A stretch of DNA of 64,000 bases, taken from the NCBI RefSeq assembly GCF_036227105.1, contig NZ_CP109434.1, positions 4,282,001-4,346,000 on the forward strand. Reading direction: 5' to 3'. The notes under the pieces are model-generated. The model was given only the letters and a program-made list of their open reading frames with translations. It had not been told where the DNA came from and did not search any database. Both the position numbers and the translations under genes were made by a program. Numbering within the stretch: the first letter of the stretch is position 1; every line of letters begins with the position of its first letter. Source of the stretch: Amycolatopsis sp. NBC_01488 (GTDB lineage: Bacteria > Actinomycetota > Actinomycetes > Mycobacteriales > Pseudonocardiaceae). Shown in pieces: positions 24,505-32,712 of this stretch.

Positions 24505-25316
24505 AGAAACGCTGGCTCGGGTACGCGGTCCTGATCCTGGTCGCGGCGCTGTACATCTACCCCTTCCTCATCCAGCTCGCGACGGCGTTCAAGACCGACG
24601 CCGACGCCACCGCGCACCCGCTCCTGCCCTGGCCCCGGCAGTGGTCGGTGACTGTCTTCCGGACGCTCGCCGAGCAGGACTTCCCGCGCTGGGCGGCGAA
24701 CTCGGTGTTCGTCTCGGTGACGATCACCGTCGGCCGGGTCGTGTTCGACTCGCTCGCGGGGTACGCCCTGTCCCGGCTGCGCTTCCGCGGCCGGAACGCG
24801 GTCTTTGGGGCCGTCCTGGCGGTCATCGCGGTCCCCAGCGTGGTGCTGCTGATCCCGAAGTTCCTGGTGCTCAACCAGCTCGGCATGTACGACAGCTACT
24901 CGGGGATGATCATCCCGCTGCTGGTCGACGGCGCCGGGGTGTTCATCATGAAGCAGTTCTTCGACACCGTCCCGGTGAGCGTCGAGGAGGCCGCGCGCAT
25001 CGACGGCGCCGGCCCGCTGCGCACGTTCTGGTCGGTGGTGCTGCCGATGTCGAAACCCGCGCTGATCACCGTGACCATCCTGTCGTTCCAGGGCTCCTGG
25101 AACGAGCTGCCGCACTTCATCGTGTCCCGCCAGGACCCGGCGCTGAACACGTTGACCTCCGGGGTGGCGACCCTGGTGTCCGGCCAGCTGGGCCAGGGCA
25201 ACCAGTTCCCGCTGAAGCTCGCCGCGGCCCTGCTGATGACGGTGCCGGTGGCGATCGTGTACTTCGTGTTCTCGCGCCGGTTCACCCAGGGCACCTACGA
25301 AGGGGTCGACAAGTAG
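24501..25316 (+). CDS. Sugar ABC transporter permease (MalG type)
   Basis: A 271-aa inner-membrane permease with six helices and the EAA motif EAARIDGAGPLRTFWSVVLPM near residue 165. The ATG overlaps the TGA of the first permease (ATGA). The C-terminus (GVDK) follows the RRFTQGTYEG segment typical of MalG-like subunits. No ATPase gene follows; the next gene is convergent and ends two bases away. The pair plus the binding protein imports the sugar controlled by the LacI regulator. Confidence 0.93.
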   Translation: MKKRWLGYAVLILVAALYIYPFLIQLATAFKTDADATAHPLLPWPRQWSVTVFRTLAEQDFPRWAANSVFVSVTITVGRVVFDSLAGYALSRLRFRGRNAVFGAVLAVIAVPSVVLLIPKFLVLNQLGMYDSYSGMIIPLLVDGAGVFIMKQFFDTVPVSVEEAARIDGAGPLRTFWSVVLPMSKPALITVTILSFQGSWNELPHFIVSRQDPALNTLTSGVATLVSGQLGQGNQFPLKLAAALLMTVPVAIVYFVFSRRFTQGTYEGVDK

Positions 25317-25317
25317 G

Positions 25318-26172
25318 TCAGCGGATCAGTTCGTCGGCGACCCACCGCACGACACCGTCCGGGTACGGGTTCCCCAGGCCGAGCACGACGTGCCCGAAGC
25401 CCGCACCGACGGCCTCGTCGATCTTCTCGCGCGTGGCGGCGGGCTTGTCGTAGTCCACCGGGAGGAAGATCGAGCGGGTGATCGACGCGGGGTCGCGGCC
25501 GATCTCGGCGCAGTAGCGGTCGAGCAGCCTGCTGCGGCCGGCGAGGTCGTCGATGTCGCCGCCGCCGGGGATGTTCCACAGGTCGGCGTGCTCGGCGACC
25601 ACGCGCAGCGTCGCGCTCGCGCGGCCGCCGATCATGATCGGCGGGTGCGCCTGGACCGGCTTCGGGTTGCCGAACGCGCCCTTGAGCTGGACGTGCTCGC
25701 CGTCGAAGTCGAACGGTGCATTCTCTGTCCACAAGCGACGGATGACCGTGCAGGCTTCGGCCAGCGCGGCCACGGCGTCGTCCTGGCTGTGGTAAGGCAG
25801 GCCGTGGCCGTCGTACTCGCGCCGGGCCAGGGGATGGCTCGGGCGGGAGCCCGCGCCGATGCCGAAGTCGAGGCGTCCGCCGGACACGATGTCCACGGTG
25901 GTCGCGATCTTCGCCAGCACCGCCGGCGGGCGGAAGCGGTTGCTGGTGACCAGGAGGCCGAGGCGCAGCCGCTCGGTCTGCGCGGCCAGCGCCGAAAGCA
26001 GCGTCCAGCCTTCGAAGATCGGGCCGTCCGGGTCGCCGCCGATCGGCATGAGGTGGTCGAACAGCCACGCGTGCTCGATCTCGGGGACGGTGTCGGCCTC
26101 GCGCCAGACGCGCCGGATGTCGTCGTAGCCGACGTTCATCGGTGCGGTCAGGATGCCGAAACGGGGTGTCAT
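25318..26172 (-). CDS. LLM-class flavin-dependent oxidoreductase
   Basis: A 284-aa luciferase-like monooxygenase-fold protein: FGILTAP strand 1, EHAWLFDHL, TSNRFRPPAVLAKIATTVD and FGIGAGSRPSHPLARREYDG (flavin/substrate loop). The motif set fits FMN- or F420-dependent oxidoreductases; which cofactor is used cannot be decided by eye. The ATG overlaps the stop of the aldo/keto reductase gene, so the two are translationally coupled and both likely controlled by the divergent TetR. Confidence 0.88.
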   Translation of the reverse strand: MTPRFGILTAPMNVGYDDIRRVWREADTVPEIEHAWLFDHLMPIGGDPDGPIFEGWTLLSALAAQTERLRLGLLVTSNRFRPPAVLAKIATTVDIVSGGRLDFGIGAGSRPSHPLARREYDGHGLPYHSQDDAVAALAEACTVIRRLWTENAPFDFDGEHVQLKGAFGNPKPVQAHPPIMIGGRASATLRVVAEHADLWNIPGGGDIDDLAGRSRLLDRYCAEIGRDPASITRSIFLPVDYDKPAATREKIDEAVGAGFGHVVLGLGNPYPDGVVRWVADELIR

Positions 26173-27191
26173 CAACGCCTCCGGAGGGACGGGTCGAGCA
26201 GGGCGGGCGGGGTGTCGAACTTTTCGTGGGCGGCCAGGTCGACGCCGGGGGCGACGATCGTGTCGATCTCGTCGAGCACGTCGGCGGGCAGCACGGTGTC
26301 GGCGGCCGCCAGTTGCGACTCGAGGTGGCCGAGCGTGCGCGGGCCGATGAGCGCGCTGGTCACGCCCGGGTGCGCGGTGACGAACCCGAGGGCGAGCTGG
26401 ATCAGCGTGAGCCCGGCCTGCTCGGCGAGCTTGGCGAGCTTCTCGACGGCGTCGAGCCGGGCCTGGTTGGCCGGGTCGGTGAGGTCGAAGCGCTGGGGCA
26501 CGACCTGCGAGCGGTTGGTGGTGATCTCGCGCCCGGCGCGGACCGCGCCGGAGAGCCAGCCCGAGGCCAGCGGGCTCCAGGCCAGCACGCCGAGCCCGTA
26601 TTCCTGCGTCACCGGGAGCACGTGGGCCTCGATGCCGCGCTGCAGCATCGAGTAGCTGGGCTGCTCGGTGACGTACCGGCCGAGGTGGTGCTCGCGCGCG
26701 GCCCACTGGGCCTGGACGATCCGGTACGCGGGGAACGTCGACGAGCCGAAGTAGCGGATCTTGCCGGCGCGCTGGAGGTCGGTCAGCGCGGAAAGCGCTT
26801 CCTCGTCGCTCGTGGCGGGGTCCCAGCGGTGCATCTGGTAGAGGTCGACGTGGTCGACGTCGAGCCGGCGCAGGCTGTCGTCCAGTGCCTTGAAGATCCA
26901 GCGGCGCGAGGTGCCGCGGTGGTTGCGCTCCTCGCCCATCGGCATGGCGGCCTTGGTCGCGAGCACGAGGTCGTCGCGGCGGTTCTTGATCGCCTTGCCG
27001 ACCATCACCTCCGATTCGCCCTGGCCGTACATGTCGGCGGTGTCGACGAGGTTGATCCCGCCTTCGAGGGCGGCGTCGACGATGGCGGTGGCCTCGTCCT
27101 GGGTGGTGCGGCCGATGGCGCCGAAGTTCATCGCGCCGAGCGCGAGGCTGCTGACCTGGACGCCGGTGCGGCCCAAGGTGCGGTACTGCAT
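26172..27191 (-). CDS. Aldo/keto reductase
   Basis: A 339-aa (beta/alpha)8 NADPH-dependent reductase. The catalytic tetrad region is visible: Asp and Tyr in LVDTADMYGQGESE (about residues 48-61), Lys in LVLATKAAM and His in YQMHRWDP. The C-terminal cofactor-binding segment TSALIGPRTLGHLE is intact. It reduces carbonyls or oxidises alcohols; the substrate is unknown. It is divergent from the TetR gene across a long inverted repeat and coupled to the downstream LLM gene. Confidence 0.92.
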   Translation of the reverse strand: MQYRTLGRTGVQVSSLALGAMNFGAIGRTTQDEATAIVDAALEGGINLVDTADMYGQGESEVMVGKAIKNRRDDLVLATKAAMPMGEERNHRGTSRRWIFKALDDSLRRLDVDHVDLYQMHRWDPATSDEEALSALTDLQRAGKIRYFGSSTFPAYRIVQAQWAAREHHLGRYVTEQPSYSMLQRGIEAHVLPVTQEYGLGVLAWSPLASGWLSGAVRAGREITTNRSQVVPQRFDLTDPANQARLDAVEKLAKLAEQAGLTLIQLALGFVTAHPGVTSALIGPRTLGHLESQLAAADTVLPADVLDEIDTIVAPGVDLAAHEKFDTPPALLDPSLRRR

Positions 27192-27223
27192 GGGAAGGTC
27201 CTCCGTATGACATCATGGGCAAG

Positions 27224-27262
27224 CGGAACGTTGCTCCGTTAAACATGCGGAGCATTGTTCCG
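27224..27262. promoter_or_regulatory. TetR operator between AKR and tetR genes
   Basis: CGGAACGTTGCTCCG (27224-27238) and CGGAGCATTGTTCCG (27248-27262) form an inverted repeat matching at 13 of 15 positions around a 9-base spacer. It covers the short divergent promoter region, 22 bases before the TetR ATG. Confidence 0.7.
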
Positions 27263-27283
27263 GTTAGCAACCCGGGAGGTGTG

Positions 27284-27823
27284 ATGAGCAAGCCCAAGCG
27301 CGCGGACGCCCGGCGCAACGAGAAGACGTTGCTCGACGCGGCGGCCGCGGTCTTCGTCGCGTCGGGGGTGGACGCGCCGGTGCGGGACATCGCGGCGAAG
27401 GCCGGCGTCGGGATGGGCACGATCTACCGCCACTTCCCGACGCGGGCCGACCTGATCGTCGCGGTCTACCGGCACCAGGTGGAGGCGTGCGCCGCCGCGG
27501 GTCCCGCGCTGCTGGAGACGGCGTCCTCGCCGCACGCGGCGCTGGCCGAGTGGATCGACCTGTTCGTCGACTTCCTGGTGACCAAGCACGGGCTCGCGGG
27601 GGTCCTGCAGGGCGACGGCTTCGCCTCGCTGCACGCGTACTTCCTCGATCGCCTGGTCCCGGTGTGCGGCCGGCTGCTCGAAGCCGCCGAGCTGACCGCG
27701 AAGGTGCGGCCGCTGGAGCTGATGCGCGGGGTGGGCAACCTGTGCGTCGGCGCCGAGGACAACAACCCGGACTACGACGCGCGTCGCCTGGTCGGGCTGC
27801 TCATCGCGGGGCTGCGAGCGTGA
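27284..27823 (+). CDS. TetR-family regulator
   Basis: A 179-aa regulator with the N-terminal HTH (VRDIAAKAGVGMGTIYRHFPTRADLI) and a ligand-binding C-terminal helical domain. GGGAGG lies five bases before the ATG. The gene faces the AKR/LLM operon and its stop overlaps the GTG of a P450 gene, so it is cotranscribed with that P450. It probably represses both directions through the 27224-27262 inverted repeat. Confidence 0.9.
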   Translation: MSKPKRADARRNEKTLLDAAAAVFVASGVDAPVRDIAAKAGVGMGTIYRHFPTRADLIVAVYRHQVEACAAAGPALLETASSPHAALAEWIDLFVDFLVTKHGLAGVLQGDGFASLHAYFLDRLVPVCGRLLEAAELTAKVRPLELMRGVGNLCVGAEDNNPDYDARRLVGLLIAGLRA

Positions 27824-28962
27824 CGATCGAGCAGCTCACGACCGACCCGTACCCGCTGCTGGCCCGGCTCCGGGCGACCGAGCCGGTGGCCTGGCTCCCG
27901 GAGCTGAACGGCTGGCTGGTCACCCGGCACGACCTGGCGCTGCGGGTGCTGCGCGACGCGGCGACCTTCACCGTGGACGACCCCCGCTTCTCGACGGCCC
28001 GGGTCGTCGGCCCGTCGATGCTTTCGCTCGACTCCGGCGAGCACACCCGGCACCGGACGCCGTTCGCCCGGCACTTCCGGCCTCGCGAGATCGAGGCCCG
28101 GTTCGCCGGGTTCGTCCGCGCCGAGTGCGCCCGGCTGGTCGACGGGTTCGCCGCGGCCGGTCAGGCGGAGCTGCGGCGCGCGTTGGCCGGGCCACTCGCG
28201 GTCGCCGTGGTGGCCGAAGCGCTGGGCCTGGCCGACACCGACGCCGTGCGGGTGCTGGCCTGGTACGACGCGATAGTGTCCACAGTGGACGACATCTCGG
28301 CCGGGCGTGAGCCGGGAGACCGCGGCGCGGAGGCGTTCGGCGAGCTGCGCGCGCACATCGAGGGCACGGTGGGGCGGCCCTCGCTGCTCACCGAGGCGGC
28401 GACCGCGTTGGAGCTGCCGGAGGTGGTGTCGAACGCGGCGGTGCTGATGTTCGGCGGCATCGAGACGACCGAGGGCATGATCGCCAACCTCCTGCTGCAC
28501 CTGCTGCGCGACCCGGCGCGGCTCGAAGCGGTGCGCGCGGACCGCGCGCTCGCCCCGGCCGCGATCGAAGAGTCGCTGCGCCTCGAACCCGCGGCGGCGG
28601 TGGTCGACCGGTACGCGACGAGCGACGTCGAGCTGGCCGGGGCGTCGATCGCGCGGGGCGACCTCGTGACGGTCTCGCTCACGGCCGCCAACCGCGATCC
28701 GGCGGTGTTCGCGAACCCGGACGTCTTCGACCCGGGCCGTCCGGACCTGGGCAAACAGCTGGCGTTCGCGCACGGCCCGCACTTCTGCCTCGGCGCGGAC
28801 CTGGCCCGGCTGGAGACGCGGATCGCCGTGGAGACCGTGCTCGACCGGCTGCCCGGCATCGCGCTGGCGGAGCCGGCCGCGCCGTCGGGGCTGGTGTTCC
28901 GCAAACCCGTCGCCGTCCCCGCGCGGTGGCTGCCATCATGGCCGGATGACGGCGTGGCGTGA
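27820..28962 (+). CDS. Cytochrome P450 (short form)
   Basis: A 380-aa bacterial P450. The I-helix reads FGGIETTEG, the K-helix ExxR is EESLRLEP, and the haem loop FAHGPHFCLG places the thiolate Cys323. It is slightly shorter than the usual roughly 400 aa, mostly at the N-terminus. The GTG start overlaps the TetR stop. No ferredoxin gene is adjacent, so it must borrow electrons, perhaps from the redox pair at 31340-32712. The substrate is unknown. Confidence 0.92.
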   Translation: MTIEQLTTDPYPLLARLRATEPVAWLPELNGWLVTRHDLALRVLRDAATFTVDDPRFSTARVVGPSMLSLDSGEHTRHRTPFARHFRPREIEARFAGFVRAECARLVDGFAAAGQAELRRALAGPLAVAVVAEALGLADTDAVRVLAWYDAIVSTVDDISAGREPGDRGAEAFGELRAHIEGTVGRPSLLTEAATALELPEVVSNAAVLMFGGIETTEGMIANLLLHLLRDPARLEAVRADRALAPAAIEESLRLEPAAAVVDRYATSDVELAGASIARGDLVTVSLTAANRDPAVFANPDVFDPGRPDLGKQLAFAHGPHFCLGADLARLETRIAVETVLDRLPGIALAEPAAPSGLVFRKPVAVPARWLPSWPDDGVA

Positions 28963-29377
28963 GTTCGAGGCGGCGGAACCGGAGTTCGCTCAGCACGTGC
29001 GGACGTTGTTCGACGCGCGCAGGCACCAGACGATGGCGACCCTCCGGGCCGACGGTTCGCCCCGGATCTCGGGCATCGAAATGAAGTTCGACGACGGCGA
29101 GCTGACGTTCGGGTCGATGCCGAACGCGCGCAAGGGCGCCGACCTGCGGCGGGACCCGCGGGTGGCGCTGCACAGCGCGACGATCGACCCGGTCGACGGC
29201 GAAGAGGCGAAGTGGCCGGGAGAGGCGAAGATCTCCGGCCGGGCCGTCGACGACGGCGAGCGGTTCCGCGTGGACGTCGCCGAGGTGGTCCACACCCACT
29301 TGAACGAGGCGGCGACGCTGCTGGTCGTCGAGTGGTGGACGCCCGAGGGCGGCCTGCGCAAGGTCGAGCGCGAGTAG
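28946..29377 (+). CDS. Pyridoxamine 5'-phosphate oxidase-like (split-barrel) protein
   Basis: A 143-aa split-barrel FMN- or F420-binding protein. The N-terminal TLRADGSPRISGIEMKFDDG, the strand LTFGSMPNARKGADLRRDPRVALH and SGRAVDD are typical. Real pyridoxamine oxidase residues are not evident; actinobacterial relatives often use F420. The ATG at 28946 overlaps the P450 end by 17 bases in another frame, so it is in the same operon as TetR and P450. It probably carries out a small-molecule oxidoreduction. Confidence 0.82.
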   Translation: MTAWREFEAAEPEFAQHVRTLFDARRHQTMATLRADGSPRISGIEMKFDDGELTFGSMPNARKGADLRRDPRVALHSATIDPVDGEEAKWPGEAKISGRAVDDGERFRVDVAEVVHTHLNEAATLLVVEWWTPEGGLRKVERE

Positions 29378-29422
29378 CCCGGCCGAAGCGTCCGGGTGGA
29401 TCCCGGCATCACCGGCGTTTAA

Positions 29423-29460
29423 GTCAAGCGCTTGACGTAATCGGGTTTCGTGGTCATGCT
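29423..29460 (+). promoter_or_regulatory. Promoter with TetR-type palindrome before the P450 operon
   Basis: GTCAAGCGCTTGAC (29423-29436) is a perfect 14-bp palindrome. Its right half supplies the -35 TTGACG (29432-29437); CATGCT (29455-29460) follows after 17 bases as the -10. The TetR encoded in the operon is the likely ligand-responsive repressor. Confidence 0.72.
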
Positions 29461-29496
29461 GCGTCGTAGGGGTCATTCACCAACGAGGAGACCGCC

Positions 29497-30696
29497 ATGA
29501 CGCAAAGCCACACCGAGCTGCCGCGCTTCCCGTTCGTCGCCGAAACCGCGCTGGCGCCGCCGGCCGAGTGGGCGGAGTTCCGTGCGAAGTGCCCCGTCGC
29601 GCACGTGCAGCTGGCCAGCGGGGACGAAGCCGCCCTGATCACCCGCTACGCCGACGTCAAGAACGTCCTCTCGGACCCGCGGTGGACGCGGCCCACGCCG
29701 GCCGACAACGCCGCCCGGGTCGCCGACACCGAGTCCGGCGGGGTCTTCAACAGCGAGATGGCGACCGTCCTCCCGCAGCACGGCGAAGCCCACCTCACCT
29801 GGCGCCGCACGCTCGGGAAGTGGTTCACCGCCAAGCGGATGAACGCGCTGCGCCCCGGCATGGCGGCGATGGCCGAGCAGCTCATCGACGACCTCGTCGC
29901 CAAGGGCGCGCCCGGGGACCTCAAGGCCGGGCTCGCCTTCCCGCTGCCCGTCTGGGTCATCTGCGACATGCTCGGCGTGCCGGACTCCGACCGCGACCGG
30001 TTCGCGCACTGGTCGGACGTCATGCTCAGCATGACCCGCTACACGCAGGCCGAGTTCGACGCCGCGCAGCAGGACTTCGGCCGCTACATGGGCGGCCTCA
30101 TCGCCGCCAAGCGCGCCGAGCCCGGCGAGGACATCCTCAGCGCGCTGCTGCCCGAGGACTGGTCCGACGCCATGCTGATCGCCACCGGCATCGGCCTGCT
30201 GGTCGCCGGCCACGAGACCACCGCGAACATGATCGCCAAGATGGTCGCGATGCTGCTCGCCGACCGGAGCCGGTGGGAGCGGCTGCTGGCCGAGCCGGCG
30301 CTGGTGCGCACCGCCGTCGAGGAGTCGCTGCGGCTGGACGCCAACGCGGGCGTCGGGATGATGCGCTACTTCACCGACGACTTCGAGGTCGGCGGCACCG
30401 TGCTACCCGGCGGCACCACCGCGATGTGCAGCATGGCCGCGGCCAACCGCGACGACAGCGCGTTCGAGAACGCCGCCGAGATGGACCTGGGCCGCAGCCC
30501 GAACCCGCACCTGGCGTTCGGCGCCGGCGCGCACGCGTGCCTCGGGCAGCCGCTGGCCCGCACCGAGCTGCAGGTCGTCCTGGAGGTCCTGCTGCGCAAG
30601 CTGCCCTCGCTCGAGCTCGCCGTCCCGGCGGACGAGCTGCGCCGGGTCGAGGGGCTCGCCGTCGGCGGCCTGCGGGAACTCCCCGTGCGCTGGTGA
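29497..30696 (+). CDS. Cytochrome P450
   Basis: A 399-aa P450. The I-helix AGHETTANM, the K-helix EESLRLD and the haem loop FGAGAHACLG (Cys348) are all intact. GGAG lies upstream of the ATG. It is the first gene of a four-gene operon (P450, TetR, ferredoxin, ferredoxin reductase) whose members overlap by four bases each, so the complete NAD(P)H electron chain is supplied with the oxygenase. The likely role is hydroxylation of a lipid, terpenoid or xenobiotic. Confidence 0.95.
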   Translation: MTQSHTELPRFPFVAETALAPPAEWAEFRAKCPVAHVQLASGDEAALITRYADVKNVLSDPRWTRPTPADNAARVADTESGGVFNSEMATVLPQHGEAHLTWRRTLGKWFTAKRMNALRPGMAAMAEQLIDDLVAKGAPGDLKAGLAFPLPVWVICDMLGVPDSDRDRFAHWSDVMLSMTRYTQAEFDAAQQDFGRYMGGLIAAKRAEPGEDILSALLPEDWSDAMLIATGIGLLVAGHETTANMIAKMVAMLLADRSRWERLLAEPALVRTAVEESLRLDANAGVGMMRYFTDDFEVGGTVLPGGTTAMCSMAAANRDDSAFENAAEMDLGRSPNPHLAFGAGAHACLGQPLARTELQVVLEVLLRKLPSLELAVPADELRRVEGLAVGGLRELPVRW

Positions 30697-31343
30697 CCAC
30701 CGTGGACCGGGCCTCCGCGACGCGCGAGGCGATCCTCACGGCGGCCGAGCGGCTCTACGCCGAGCACGGCGTGCTCGCCGTGTCGAACCGGCAGATCAGC
30801 GAGGCCGCCGGGCAGGGCAACAACACCGCCGTCGGCTACCACTTCGGCACCCGGGTCGACCTCGTCCGGGCCATCGCCCGGCGGCGTTCCGCGGCCGTCG
30901 AAGAGCTGCGCGGACGCATGCTCGCCGAGGTCGGGGCCGACGCGGGCCTGCGCGACTGGGTCCGCTGCCTGGTCCACCCGTCCACCGAGTACCTGGCCGC
31001 GGCGGGCCGGCCGAGCTGGTTCGCCCGGTTCACCGCGCAGGTGATGACCGAGCCGTCGCTGCGGCCGGCCGTCGCCGTGGAGACGCTCTCGTCGCCGTCG
31101 CTGGCGCGGACCGTCGAAGGGCTCAGCCGGTGCCTGCCGCAGCTGCCCGCCGAAGTCCGCGCCGAACGCAGCGCCATGACCCGCCTGCTGCTGATCCACA
31201 CGATGGCCGAGCGAGAACGCGCGTTGGCCGAAGGCGGCGACACCCCGCGAGCCAGCTGGCGTGCGGCCGCCACCGGCCTGACCGACGCACTGATCGGCCT
31301 GTGGCTCGCACCCGTTACCCACCAAGGAGAGGAACGACAATGA
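30693..31343 (+). CDS. TetR-family regulator inside the P450 operon
   Basis: A 216-aa regulator. The HTH (VSNRQISEAAGQGNNTAVGYHFGTRVDLV) is followed by a C-terminal domain with WFARFTAQVM. The GTG overlaps the P450 stop and its own stop overlaps the ferredoxin ATG, so synthesis is coupled to the enzymes it probably controls. It likely binds the 29423-29436 palindrome and releases it with the P450 substrate or a related inducer. Confidence 0.9.
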   Translation: MTTVDRASATREAILTAAERLYAEHGVLAVSNRQISEAAGQGNNTAVGYHFGTRVDLVRAIARRRSAAVEELRGRMLAEVGADAGLRDWVRCLVHPSTEYLAAAGRPSWFARFTAQVMTEPSLRPAVAVETLSSPSLARTVEGLSRCLPQLPAEVRAERSAMTRLLLIHTMAERERALAEGGDTPRASWRAAATGLTDALIGLWLAPVTHQGEERQ

Positions 31344-31540
31344 AGGTCACTGTGGACGAAGGCAAGTGCTGCGGCGCCGGCACCTGCGTGATGCTCGCGC
31401 CGGACGTGTTCGACCAGCGCGACGACGACGGCATCGTGATCCTGCTCGACGAGACGCCGGGTGCGGCGCTCCACGCGACGGTCCGGGAGGCGGCGAGCGT
31501 GTGCCCGGGTGTCGCGATCTCGGTGAGCGAGGACGCGTGA
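31340..31540 (+). CDS. P450-type 3Fe-4S/4Fe-4S ferredoxin
   Basis: A 66-aa small ferredoxin with KCCGAGTCVM and the C-terminal SVCPGVAI, giving the C-x5-C..C-P spacing of P450 ferredoxins that bind a 3Fe-4S cluster. The first Cys is doubled (KCC), so the exact ligand is open. AAGGAGAGG lies upstream. It should shuttle single electrons from the downstream reductase to the operon P450. Confidence 0.93.
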   Translation: MKVTVDEGKCCGAGTCVMLAPDVFDQRDDDGIVILLDETPGAALHATVREAASVCPGVAISVSEDA

Positions 31541-32712
31541 CGGTCCTGGTCGTCGGTGCGTCGGCCGCCGGGCTCGCCACGGTGGAAGCGTTGCGCCGCA
31601 AGGGTTACCAGGAGCGCGTGACCGTGCTGGGCGCCGAAGCGCACCTGCCGTACGACCGGCCGCCGCTGTCCAAGCAGGTCCTCGCCGGGAGCTGGGCGCC
31701 GGACCAGGCCAGGCTCCGCACACCGGAAGCCCTGGCTGCCTTGGACGCCGAGTTCGTGCTCGGCGACCCGGCGGCTCGACTGGACGCCCGCGCGCTCTCG
31801 GTGCACACGCGGAGCGGGCGTACCCTGACCGCGGACGCGATCGTGCTCGCCACCGGCCTGCGGCCGCGCACCCTGCCGGGCCAGGACGGCCTGGCGGGCG
31901 TCCACGTGCTGCGCACGCTCGACGACACGCTGGCCCTGCGCGCGGAACTGGCGCCGGACAAGAACGTGGTCGTCGTCGGCGACGGCGTCCTCGGCGCCGA
32001 GATCGCGGCGACCGTGTGCGGCCTGGGCGTGCCGGTCACGCTGGCCGGGCCGCAGCCCGCGCCGCTCGCGTACCAGTTCGGGCCGTTGGCCGCGGGACTG
32101 CTCGCGTCGCTGCACGCCGACCGCGGTGTCCACTTGCGACTCGGCGCGGCGGTCACCGGACTGTCCTCTTCGGACGGACGCGTCGACGGAGTGTGCTTGG
32201 AGACGGGCGAAGTGCTGCCCGCCGACGTCGTCGTGGTGGCGTTCGGTGCCGCCCCGGCGACGGAGTGGCTGGCGGGCAGCGGGGTGCTGTGCGACAACGG
32301 CGTCGTGTGCGACTCCCGGTGCCGCGCGGCGGACGGGATCTACGCTGCCGGGGACGTCGCCCGCTGGCACCACGAAGGCCTGGACGTGCTGCTGCGCCTG
32401 GAGAACCGGACCAACGCGACTGAGCAGGCGGTCGCCGTCGCGGGCAACATCCTCGGCGACGACCGGCCGTACACGCCGGTGCCGTACTTCTGGACCCACC
32501 AGTTCGACGCGCGGATCCACGTGCACGGGACGCTCTCCGGGGCCGCCGAAGTATCCATTGTGGAGGGTGACGTGCGGGCCGGCCGGTTCGTGGCCGAGTA
32601 CCGCGAGGAGGGCCGCGTGACCGGGGTGCTGGGGTGGAACATGCCCAAGCAGGCCCGGGTTCACTCCACCGTGACGGACTTGGCCAGGTTGCGCGGCTTG
32701 TCGATGTCGTAG
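31537..32712 (+). CDS. NAD(P)H-dependent ferredoxin reductase (FAD)
   Basis: A 391-aa reductase of the AIF/putidaredoxin-reductase class: FAD GxGxxG-like VVGASAAGLATVEALR at the N-terminus, PYDRPPLSK, the NAD motif VVVVGDGVLGAEIAA near residue 147 and GIYAAGDVARW near 267. GTG overlaps the ferredoxin stop. The last 17 or so residues (HSTVTDLARLRGLSMS) do not look like the family and are read through the convergent end of glmS, suggesting that the original stop was lost. It supplies electrons to the ferredoxin. Confidence 0.9.
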   Translation: MTVLVVGASAAGLATVEALRRKGYQERVTVLGAEAHLPYDRPPLSKQVLAGSWAPDQARLRTPEALAALDAEFVLGDPAARLDARALSVHTRSGRTLTADAIVLATGLRPRTLPGQDGLAGVHVLRTLDDTLALRAELAPDKNVVVVGDGVLGAEIAATVCGLGVPVTLAGPQPAPLAYQFGPLAAGLLASLHADRGVHLRLGAAVTGLSSSDGRVDGVCLETGEVLPADVVVVAFGAAPATEWLAGSGVLCDNGVVCDSRCRAADGIYAAGDVARWHHEGLDVLLRLENRTNATEQAVAVAGNILGDDRPYTPVPYFWTHQFDARIHVHGTLSGAAEVSIVEGDVRAGRFVAEYREEGRVTGVLGWNMPKQARVHSTVTDLARLRGLSMS

